Under the pieces are notes generated by a model. It was not told the DNA's origin, searched no databases, and was given only the letters and a program-made list of their open reading frames with translations. Position numbers and translations under genes: made by a program. A stretch of DNA of 64,000 bases, taken from contig NZ_JACIEU010000018.1 of the NCBI RefSeq assembly GCF_014197035.1, positions 1-64,000 on the forward strand, read 5' to 3'. Within the stretch, counting starts at the first letter, position 1, and each line of letters begins with the position of its first letter. Below, piece by piece: positions 1 through 6,606 of this stretch. Source of the stretch: Sphingobium scionense. Lineage in GTDB: Bacteria > Pseudomonadota > Alphaproteobacteria > Sphingomonadales > Sphingomonadaceae.

Positions 1-40
1 GCATGTCCGGTTCGATGAGCAGGGAGTGGAAACGGACCGT
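1..40 (+). mobile_element. Possible 3' end of a group II intron (domain V remnant)
   Basis: The first 13 bases (GCATGTCCGGTTC) match the 3' strand of the highly conserved group II intron domain V hairpin. The following bases (GATGAGCAGGGAG, then GTGGAAACGGACC) resemble the domain VI region seen after many bacterial intron reverse-transcriptase genes. The 5' strand of domain V and the maturase gene would lie left of the window, so the call rests on a half-hairpin only. The intron's 3' splice boundary cannot be fixed. Confidence 0.4.
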
Positions 41-264
41 CTGGCAAGCCCCACAGGCGCGCCGCACGACACCGCGCCACTTCCTGACTCTACCGTCATG
101 CGCAGGTAGACTGTTATCTAACGATGCCTCGACAACCGGCCACCCCATCTAAATCCCTCGGCAAGCGTTACGTCATAGGCCACACCTATGGTGCGACCAA
201 AATTCCTTATTTGACCTTAGATTGAAGAGGATGCGACCAAGGCCGCCGATTGGGAGATGGATTG

Positions 265-1890
265 ATGCACGCCGGTTACACTACACGCGTCCGTTATCGG
301 CGGGTTCATCGCTATTGTCTTGCCGCGCTGTCGCTATCATCCTTCGTCATGTCGCCGGCGGTTGCGCAAAAGCCAGCGAGCAATCTTCGCGCAGCCGCCG
401 AACCGGCACGCTTGCGCCGGATCGGCACGATCGATTCTCGCTTTCAATCATACAATGTCGAGATGATCGAGGTGACAGGCGGCGCCTTCTGGAAGCCCTA
501 TGGTTCGACCGCCAGCGCATTGCTCACCTCTAACGACGCCCAGTTGGGCATAGACACGTACCAGTTCGAATACCGCCCGCCGATCGACCTTGCCAATGCC
601 CGCCTCCGGCTCCTAGCCCGAGCGCTCGGTCCGGCCTATGTCCGCGTTGCGGGAACCTGGGCCAACAGCATTTATTTCGCGGACAGCGAAACTCGGCCTG
701 CAAAGACGCCCGATGGCTTCAAGGGCGTTCTCACTCGCCAACAATGGCGCGGCGTAATCGCGTTCGCCAAGGCGACGGATGCGAAGATCATGACCTCTTT
801 CGCTATCAGCTCGGGCGTTCGAGATTCTAGGGGCGCTTGGACGCCCAAGATGGCCGAGCGCTGGCTCGCCTACACCCACGCGATCGGGGGCACGATTAGC
901 GCCGCCGAATTTATGAACGAACCGTCGATCGCCGGTATCAGCGGTGCACCCAAGGGATACGATGCCGCCGCTTACGGCCGAGACTTCAAATCTTTCCGCG
1001 TCTTCGCGAAAAAAGCCGCGCCCGGCATGCTGATTCTGGGCCCCGGCTCCGCGACGGAAACACCTGAGCCATGGGGCATGCCGCCCAGCATCCCCGGATC
1101 GATTCCCAGCGCTGATTTGCTAGCAAGCGGTGGTTCAGACGTCGATGCCTTCTCCTATCATCATTATGGCGCTGCATCTGTCCGCTGCGAAGCCTCACAC
1201 TTGCCGCAAACAAGACTAGAGGATGCTCTATCCGAACAATGGCTGGCCCGCACCGGCGTAACCCATGCCTATTATGCAGCGCTGCGTGACCGCTATGCGC
1301 CGGGCAAGCCGATCTGGATGACCGAGGGCGCCGACGCGGCTTGCGGCGGCAATCCCTGGGGCGGAAGCTTTATCGACAGCTTCCGTTATCTCGACCAGCT
1401 TGGCCTGTTGGCAAAGCAGGGTGTTCAGGTCTCGATCCACAATACGCTCGCCGCAGGCAGCTACAGCCTGCTGGATCCCGAGGATTTCAGCCCCAAAGCC
1501 AATTATTGGGCCGCCCTGCTCTGGCACAGGCTGATGGGGACGACCGTCCTCGACGCGGGCATTCCGCTCCAGCCGGGTCTCCATGTCTATGCCCATTGCC
1601 AGCCCGATCGGGTCGGTGGCGTGGCGCTCCTCATCATCAACAATGACGCGGACCGCACCGCGTCGATCACACTGCCCGGCAAGCGCTTTCGCTATACCCT
1701 TTCCGTGACAGACACGCCCTCAGTGGGCGTCAAGCTGAATGGACAGCTGTTACAACTCGACGCACGCGACAGACTTCCCGCGATTGTTGGGTTAGCGGAG
1801 CGATCACCCGTCGCCAGTTTCGCGCCGCGCACTATTACCTTTTTGGCCATCCCTGAGGCTGGCAACCCGGCCTGCAAACCGCACCTGTAG
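265..1890 (+). CDS. Secreted GH79-like glycoside hydrolase (heparanase/beta-glucuronidase type)
   Basis: The 541-residue protein has a signal peptide (hydrophobic run CLAALSLSSFVMSPAVAQ). The catalytic TIM barrel carries two well-placed glutamates: E219 in EFMNEPSIAG, the usual acid/base, and E354 in WMTEGADAACGG, the usual nucleophile. The C-terminal beta domain ends near residue 530. This layout matches GH79 enzymes, which remove glucuronic acid from polysaccharides or glycoproteins in the periplasm or outside the cell; the substrate here is not known. ATG at 265 is chosen because GGGAG lies 8 nt upstream; a TTG at 250 is in frame. It appears to be a stand-alone cargo gene. A related retaining clan GH-A family is the alternative. 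Confidence 0.8.
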   Translation: MHAGYTTRVRYRRVHRYCLAALSLSSFVMSPAVAQKPASNLRAAAEPARLRRIGTIDSRFQSYNVEMIEVTGGAFWKPYGSTASALLTSNDAQLGIDTYQFEYRPPIDLANARLRLLARALGPAYVRVAGTWANSIYFADSETRPAKTPDGFKGVLTRQQWRGVIAFAKATDAKIMTSFAISSGVRDSRGAWTPKMAERWLAYTHAIGGTISAAEFMNEPSIAGISGAPKGYDAAAYGRDFKSFRVFAKKAAPGMLILGPGSATETPEPWGMPPSIPGSIPSADLLASGGSDVDAFSYHHYGAASVRCEASHLPQTRLEDALSEQWLARTGVTHAYYAALRDRYAPGKPIWMTEGADAACGGNPWGGSFIDSFRYLDQLGLLAKQGVQVSIHNTLAAGSYSLLDPEDFSPKANYWAALLWHRLMGTTVLDAGIPLQPGLHVYAHCQPDRVGGVALLIINNDADRTASITLPGKRFRYTLSVTDTPSVGVKLNGQLLQLDARDRLPAIVGLAERSPVASFAPRTITFLAIPEAGNPACKPHL

Positions 1891-2388
1891 TCGGCCAGTT
1901 TGACGGTCGATGTTTGAATAGCTGCCTTTCCGCTTGCGGAGTCCAATTTGTCGCGCTTGAGGGCCCGGGATGGGTCGAGGACGGAAGCGGCCGCAACGCG
2001 CCCATTGTCGCCGTCTAGCGCTTCACTTCCGGTTCTCGGAAGCGGTCATGTGTTCAGATGTGCGCAGCCCATCCGGGGGCAAAAGCTGCCGGTCAGCCGT
2101 CGACCAACGCGGGCCACGCAGCGATTTCCCGCCCGTTCCAAAAAGCCGTCCGTCTGCTTTACGTAAATCCACGCCCAGAACGGCCAAAGCCTCGGATAAG
2201 CGACAGTTACCTATCGCTGATTTTCGATTGCGACAGCAACTTTACGGCATGAAATACATATTTTTGGCGAAATCTCTCTGCTCTATCGGCAGTCAACAGC
2301 CGTATCATCGGCAAGAAAGTAAATATATAATAATCCATGGCGGATGGGCATCGTATCCCGGCACAGGTGCATTCACGAAATTGTCAAA
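1891..2388. other. Intergenic stretch with no convincing gene
   Basis: The left part is GC-rich and looks like decayed coding DNA. The right part (from about 2230) turns AT-rich and leads into the next gene pair. A 140-codon frame (1970-2392) has no ribosome binding site, no recognisable domain and arginine/serine-rich composition typical of a chance frame. The AT-rich end probably holds the promoter for the 2389-4007 operon, but no clear -35/-10 pair was found. Confidence 0.5.
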
Positions 2389-2799
2389 ATGAAACGTCAC
2401 CTTCGAGTTATGAAAAATTTTCTCGCCTACACCGTCGCAACCATGGTCTTAGCTGAGCCATCTTATAGTTGCACTAAACAGGAAATTGAGATTTCCACTT
2501 ACAAACCGACAAATATAATTCCACTTGGAAAAATTGTTGGTTCGGTTGTGCGTAGGAATGGATGTATTTATATAAAATCTGGTTCAGTTTTATACAATCC
2601 CATATGGCCGGAAAATACTTATACATTCAAAAAAACTAATTTTTATTACGATGGCCGAAAATACAATTACGGATCGATTTTGGTATTTTCCGGTGGTGAA
2701 ATAGGGTCACTTGCATTGGAAGGTGGGAATATAGTTTCCAGATGCAGTAAAGATAAAGTCAATTTCCTTATAAGTGAAATTAGGAGTGATCGGTCATGA
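2389..2799 (+). CDS. Small exported protein of unknown function, partner of the serine protease
   Basis: About 136 residues; not a family I recognise. The N-terminus (MKNFLAYTVATMVLAEPSYSC) reads as a signal peptide. The mature part is rich in beta-prone residues, Lys, Tyr and Asn, with cysteines at its start and near the C-terminus that could pair. The start may be ATG 2389 or ATG 2410; neither has a good Shine-Dalgarno. Its stop overlaps the next start (ATGA), so the two are translationally coupled. The gene is clearly more AT-rich than the flanking DNA, which suggests transfer. A protease inhibitor or chaperone role would fit the coupling but is only inference. Confidence 0.65.
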   Translation: MKRHLRVMKNFLAYTVATMVLAEPSYSCTKQEIEISTYKPTNIIPLGKIVGSVVRRNGCIYIKSGSVLYNPIWPENTYTFKKTNFYYDGRKYNYGSILVFSGGEIGSLALEGGNIVSRCSKDKVNFLISEIRSDRS

Positions 2800-4007
2800 A
2801 ATTTACTGTTTACAGTATCGCGATTGCATATTCTGCTATTTTCATTCATAGCAATTCCAATGCGCAATCTTATGGAACTGTGAAATTTTCAGAGAGATTT
2901 AGCGATCAATCCGGGGAAACTACGAGATATTACGCTTCGGTAAATGGGATAACATTGCAAGAAGCTGGAAAGCGCTTAGGATTAATGGTGAAAGCTGCAA
3001 CTTTGGCAAATAAGCTGAAGGAGCAGTATCCAGATAAATTCGCCGGAATGTCGGTTAAGGAAGGCAGGTTCCTGACTTTTGACTTTAAATTCGCGAACGA
3101 AACCGGCGCGTCAATTCTTAAGAAAATTCAAGCTTTCACCACCGACCGCGAACTTCTCAGCGCAGTTTCGGCCGGTCCTGCTCCCAGGTCTGCCAAGGCA
3201 ACAGCAGAAGCGGCCAGTCAGCTTTTACAGCAAATGAGGGCAGCTGGAATTCAAGGCGAAGTAGCCCGAAATGATCAGACCGGTGAATTGAAAGCGCTGG
3301 TCCGCGATCCATCCGCATTCCAGTCTGGAACAAGCAGAGGCAAGATTTCCGCAAATCCGATGGGGGTCGCCTATAAAGTCGAACAATTTTCTGGAATTCG
3401 CACTACAGCCGATATAAGCGGCGGCCAATTTTATTGGGCAACTCCAACAATGAGTTGCACGATGGGATTTAATGTTAGGCAGCCTGCGACCAACGTTTAT
3501 GGGGTTTCAACTGCAGGACACTGTCCAAATTCACCTGCAAGAGTACAGCTTTCTCAGACGTACTCATCGGTTGAGCCTGCTATAAATTTCGTTGGTGAAT
3601 GGTACAGCTTGGATATTCAATGGGGATATCTTGTAAATGGAAGCGGCGGAGTTAATTGGGTCATAAAGCCGCAAGTATGGAATGGCATAGTCAATTTTAA
3701 TGTCACCGGAGGGGTCTCGGAATATCCCGGAATGACGGTCTGCAAATATGGAAAGACTACAAAAATTACTTGTGGGCAGGTAGATCCATACGCTTACTCA
3801 GACAGTTACGGCGAATTCTCTCGCGTTAATGCAAATTCGTCTTATCCTAAACAGAGTGAACTAGGCGATAGCGGAGGTCCTGTTTATCAAGGTGGCTTAG
3901 CTGTTGGGATGGTTCATGGAAAAGATACTGCTGGGAATATGTATTTCTCCCCCATTAGAAAGTGGGCGCCAGCGGGCGTAAATATCAACGTTATTTGCGT
4001 TTGCTAA
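2796..4007 (+). CDS. Secreted trypsin-like (alpha-lytic/streptogrisin type) serine protease with propeptide
   Basis: The 403-residue protein has a signal peptide (MKFTVYSIAIAYSAIFIHSNSNAQ), a propeptide-like region of about 150-180 residues and a chymotrypsin-fold protease domain. The triad is visible: H242 in AGHC, D273 in YSLDIQW and S359 in GDSGGPV. The long pro-region resembles folding propeptides of the S1E alpha-lytic/streptogrisin proteases. Cysteines follow the His and close the protein (VICVC). AGGAG lies 9 nt upstream of the ATG, which overlaps the stop of the preceding gene. Base composition is low GC like its partner. Likely an extracellular peptidase; the target is unknown. Confidence 0.85.
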   Translation: MKFTVYSIAIAYSAIFIHSNSNAQSYGTVKFSERFSDQSGETTRYYASVNGITLQEAGKRLGLMVKAATLANKLKEQYPDKFAGMSVKEGRFLTFDFKFANETGASILKKIQAFTTDRELLSAVSAGPAPRSAKATAEAASQLLQQMRAAGIQGEVARNDQTGELKALVRDPSAFQSGTSRGKISANPMGVAYKVEQFSGIRTTADISGGQFYWATPTMSCTMGFNVRQPATNVYGVSTAGHCPNSPARVQLSQTYSSVEPAINFVGEWYSLDIQWGYLVNGSGGVNWVIKPQVWNGIVNFNVTGGVSEYPGMTVCKYGKTTKITCGQVDPYAYSDSYGEFSRVNANSSYPKQSELGDSGGPVYQGGLAVGMVHGKDTAGNMYFSPIRKWAPAGVNINVICVC

Positions 4008-4024
4008 GCGTTGTCAGCATCGTC

Positions 4025-4049
4025 GCCTCCCGCCGCAATGGCGGGAGGC
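4025..4049 (+). terminator. Strong hairpin after the protease gene
   Basis: A perfect 10-bp stem (GCCTCCCGCC / GGCGGGAGGC) with a 5-nt loop begins 17 bases after the protease stop codon. It lacks a run of T, so it may be a transcription-pausing or mRNA-protecting hairpin rather than a classical intrinsic terminator. Confidence 0.5.
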
Positions 4050-4069
4050 AGCATCACCAATTGCCGTAG

Positions 4070-4174
4070 CAGTCTCCAAATTCATCCAGCGGGGTTCATG
4101 ACGGACCGAGAAACATTGTCTGGCACGGAGGTCGCTATGCGTGGAACGGCTCCTATCGCCCTCCATCTTCTTGA
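4070..4174 (+). pseudogene. C-terminal remnant of a small protein
   Basis: This frame reads RNIVWHGGRYAWNGSYRPPSS then stop. It resembles the Trp/Gly/Tyr-rich C-terminal tail of small exported sphingomonad proteins. It is closed upstream by TAG at 4067 and has no start codon or ribosome binding site, so at most it is a broken end. A chance frame cannot be excluded. Confidence 0.25.
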
Positions 4175-4329
4175 AAGCTCAAAGTCGAACGTTCACCCTT
4201 GATAGCCATTAACCGGGCCGCTCGGCGTGAGGCTACCCGGATAGCGGTTGATCCGATCCTGGGGGAGGAAAGCTGCCCGGCCCGAAGAGACCACTCGCAG
4301 ACATATTACGGACAGCATAGGGTTTCGAA

Positions 4330-4518
4330 ATGCGCGACTTTAGGGCGATCACTTTTGCAGTCATCGGGCTAGCAATTTACCAGTTATCTTTGCTGGCGCT
4401 GCATGCAGAGGGCATGAATGGCTGGGTCGCAGCTAGTCTTGCAAGCGTAATTAGCATTGCAACTGTTTTTGCCATTCTTAAAGTTTGGCGGCTAATACGA
4501 CAGCGGACGGATCGTTAA
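4330..4518 (+). CDS. Small two-helix membrane protein, function unknown
   Basis: A 62-residue frame encodes two hydrophobic helices (about residues 7-25 and 31-50), separated by a short His/Glu/Gly-containing turn. It ends in a basic tail (RLIRQRTDR), giving a plausible inner-membrane hairpin topology. The ribosome binding site is weak. It stands alone between stretches without genes. No family is recognised; it is listed because the composition is much more protein-like than neighbouring chance frames. Confidence 0.45.
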   Translation: MRDFRAITFAVIGLAIYQLSLLALHAEGMNGWVAASLASVISIATVFAILKVWRLIRQRTDR

Positions 4519-4870
4519 CCACCCGTCACCGCCATTCTGACTTCGGGTCTGGCAAGAGCAAAAAGCGGACCGGAGGGACTAGCGCTGCTCGCAGCGCCTT
4601 TCATCCGACCAAATCGCCGGGATGGATGGGTAGGAACGACCGCTCTTGGTCGATCAGCGACAGACAGCTATTTCCGCCTGCGACCGTCTTGACTGCCCGA
4701 AAGAGGACCGGCGGCTATCGCCGCTTGCCCTGCTGTAAGTCGACATTCCGAAATCGGCCAATGCGCGACATGGAGGGTTAGCGGAAAGCGTCTCCTTCTT
4801 CGGCAGATCCGTGAGGGAGACGCTCCATCGTCTTATTGAGGCGGAAATGCCTGGCGGAAGACAGTGCCGT
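4519..4870. other. Intergenic stretch without a supported gene
   Basis: Frames here are arginine/serine-rich and lack ribosome binding sites. The sequence looks like residual or rearranged DNA between the small membrane protein and the convergent DNA-binding gene pair. No repeat, RNA gene or promoter was identified. Confidence 0.5.
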
Positions 4871-5062
4871 TCACGCGGCGCTGCGTCGCTTGATCAGTTC
4901 GTGCAGGCTAGCCGTAGTGATGCGGGTTGCCTTTCCCAGCCTTACCATGTCAATTTCCCCGGCAGCAATTAGCGCGTAGAGCTTGGTGCGCCCGACTCCG
5001 ATCATTCTTGCCGCATCATTGACGCGCACGCAGATCGGATCAGGGACAGGAGGATTGCTCAT
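4871..5062 (-). CDS. Excisionase-like helix-turn-helix protein (HTH_17 type)
   Basis: The 63-residue protein is almost entirely a MerR/excisionase-type winged helix-turn-helix: VNDAARMIGVGRTKLYALIAAGEIDMVRLGKA carries the recognition helix and wing. Such proteins act as excisionases or small regulators on integrative elements. Its ATG overlaps the stop of the upstream gene (ATGA at 5059-5062), so both are made from one mRNA. The role, excision or transcriptional control of transfer genes, cannot be decided from sequence. Confidence 0.75.
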   Translation of the reverse strand: MSNPPVPDPICVRVNDAARMIGVGRTKLYALIAAGEIDMVRLGKATRITTASLHELIKRRSAA

Positions 5063-5268
5063 TTCGGATCACCTGTCGGAGCCCGGTAGGTGACGGGATC
5101 GGAAAGCCAATGATTAATGGCAGACTCCCGCCATCCAGCACCATGCACGCTGATCTTAATCTGTGCCGGAAAGGTGCCGTCGGCAATCTTGCGATAGAGG
5201 GTCGAACGAGAAAGCCCAGTGCGGGCGAGAACGGTTTTCATTCGAATGATACGATCGGAACTGTTCAT
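5059..5268 (-). CDS. AlpA-family DNA-binding regulator
   Basis: The 69-residue protein matches the AlpA layout: RMKTVLARTGLSRSTLYRKIADGTFP is the helix-turn-helix, followed by a Gly/Trp-containing turn and the IxxWL helix (INHWLSDP). AlpA-type proteins activate integrase/excision genes in phages and integrative elements. A GAGGA sequence lies about 9 nt before the ATG. It is the first gene of a two-gene minus-strand operon with the downstream HTH_17 protein. No integrase gene is next to it, which is unusual for AlpA. Confidence 0.8.
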   Translation of the reverse strand: MNSSDRIIRMKTVLARTGLSRSTLYRKIADGTFPAQIKISVHGAGWRESAINHWLSDPVTYRAPTGDPK

Positions 5269-5649
5269 GGGGCAGTGTCCTCATTTCATGACGTTGCATA
5301 CGCCCCCTCCGATCAACATCAGACGGCCGGAACCGCCCTGCAAGAGGGTGGGACTAGGCGTCACGGACCGGAAAGCGCGCAGAGCGTGGACGTCTGGAGA
5401 CTTCTGAAAACAATTGGGAACGGCTGTGGATGATGGCGTAGCAAAGTGAAGGCTTGGCGATCAGCGCAGATTTTTTTCCCATATCGTCCCAATGGATGAG
5501 CATCCGGACGTTCCGGATCGCCAAATTGGCGATCTACATTCGATTTAGGTCGAGTCGTTCATGGCGATCTCCAACAAAATGGAGGTCTGCCCGCCATCAA
5601 CGAGCATGCTGGAATTGTTCTCCGGATACAACAGGAGGGGCTGCGTCTT
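5269..5649. other. Non-coding stretch between AlpA and the ribbon-helix-helix gene
   Basis: No supported gene is present on either strand. It should contain the promoter of the minus-strand alpA pair. Its notable content is the tandem palindrome block at 5502-5534, described separately. Confidence 0.5.
5502..5534. repeat. Two interlocked perfect palindromes
   Basis: ATCCGGA-CGT-TCCGGAT (5502-5518) is followed, with a 3-bp overlap, by GATCGCCAA-A-TTGGCGATC (5516-5534). Both have perfect arms (7 and 9 bp). They may be binding sites for an element-encoded regulator or alternative RNA hairpins. The block is about 115 bp downstream of the ribbon-helix-helix gene stop and upstream of alpA, both read on the minus strand. 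Confidence 0.5.
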
Positions 5650-5814
5650 TCAGGCCTTACCCTGTTCCTTTTCCATCCGCTCGACTTCGCGTTCGAGAAC
5701 CTCGCGAATGAAGCCTGCCCGCCGTTTGGTACCAACCAGCTTATCGATCCGCTCGCCCAGTCCTTCGGGCAAACGCACATTGGTCGATCTGAGGTTAAGC
5801 GGCGGTCTTCCCAT
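5650..5814 (-). CDS. 54-aa ribbon-helix-helix regulator (antitoxin/CopG-like)
   Basis: A short minus-strand gene of 54 codons. The N-terminal beta strand (STNVRLPEGLGERID) is followed by a helix, the turn KRRAG and a second amphipathic helix (FIREVLEREVERME), the usual ribbon-helix-helix plan of dimeric repressors and antitoxins. It is transcribed away from the 5971-8108 genes, and the space between holds two similar 18-bp palindromes, as expected for an autoregulated divergent promoter. Inference: it represses itself and the divergent genes. A mobilisation accessory role is the alternative. Confidence 0.7.
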   Translation of the reverse strand: MGRPPLNLRSTNVRLPEGLGERIDKLVGTKRRAGFIREVLEREVERMEKEQGKA

Positions 5815-5859
5815 GCTTTCGTCGTAACTGCCCGCGAACCCTGTTCAACAAGAAGCAGA

Positions 5860-5919
5860 ATAAGCGGCACCGCTTATTGCAAGATTGTGCGTTTTGCCGT
5901 TATAAGCGGTGCCGTTTAA
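5860..5919. promoter_or_regulatory. Paired operators over a divergent promoter
   Basis: Operator 1 (5860-5877, ATAAGCGGCACCGCTTAT) is a near-perfect palindrome. Operator 2 (5902-5919, ATAAGCGGTGCCGTTTAA) matches the reverse complement of operator 1 at 16 of 18 positions. Their centres are 42 bp apart, four helical turns. A plus-strand promoter reads TTGCAA (5877-5882), 17 bp, TTATAA (5900-5905). Operator 1 therefore abuts the -35 and operator 2 covers the -10, a textbook repression layout. The likely binder is the adjacent ribbon-helix-helix protein. Confidence 0.7.
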
Positions 5920-5970
5920 TCCGTCTGCGAGACTGAACCGACCTCCAGACGGCTGAATGGAGTGAATGCG

Positions 5971-6606
5971 ATGAGCATCAACGACATGTTCGCCAGCGAA
6001 TCGGTAGGTCACCCCTCCCGGCGTGAGATCCTGCGAAGTTTCGCGATTGCAGGAGCGGGGAGTGCGATCGTTACTGCTCCCTGGAATGAAGCGTTGACTG
6101 CATTGCAAGGGCGATATGCAGACGCGCCAGTGACCTTGCGCCGCAGCCGCGAAAGCCGGGACCTGAGCAGAGACCGTTTTCAGAGCGCCGAGATTGCCTT
6201 TACCGGGATCGATGCCGGCTTTTTCAGGCGGCATATCCGCACGACGCTTCATCAGGCCGGCGCGGTCGCAAAACTGGCGCTGTGTGCATATCTGCTCGAC
6301 GTCGGGTTCTCGGACGCGTGGAATGCCGAGCATATCCGACAGGATATTGCCAAGGCGCTGGCCTATGCCAACGCGACCGGCCTTGGTCTTGATTGCCCGC
6401 ACATGGCGCGTCTGGCTGCCATTCTCACCCCTTATTGGAAATGGGGATATCCCCATTTGATCGGCGACCCGCCGATGGATGATGGCGGCTTTTCTCCCGA
6501 GCAAGTTTGCCTGCTGATCCGTGCCTTGCTGGATCGCGTGCATGACGCCACCGGTCATGCCCGCCTGGCGCATGGAGGCCACCAGCATGCGACGATAGCG
6601 TCATGA
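5971..6606 (+). CDS. Conserved-type hypothetical protein with Tat-like N-terminus
   Basis: About 211 residues. The N-terminus contains S16-R17-R18-E-I-L followed by a hydrophobic stretch (SFAIAGAGSAIVTA), which resembles a twin-arginine export signal, though the body shows no metal or cofactor motif I recognise. The C-terminal part is helical and rich in Ala/Leu/His. ATG 5971 is chosen because GGAG sits 8 nt upstream; an in-frame GTG lies at 5962. Its stop overlaps the start of the next gene (ATGA), so the two form an operon under the paired operators. Function unknown. Confidence 0.7.
   Translation: MSINDMFASESVGHPSRREILRSFAIAGAGSAIVTAPWNEALTALQGRYADAPVTLRRSRESRDLSRDRFQSAEIAFTGIDAGFFRRHIRTTLHQAGAVAKLALCAYLLDVGFSDAWNAEHIRQDIAKALAYANATGLGLDCPHMARLAAILTPYWKWGYPHLIGDPPMDDGGFSPEQVCLLIRALLDRVHDATGHARLAHGGHQHATIAS

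Noticed and set aside
1970..2392. A 140-codon plus-strand frame.
   Set aside because: Arg/Ser/Pro-rich, no ribosome binding site, ends inside the real gene start region at 2389.
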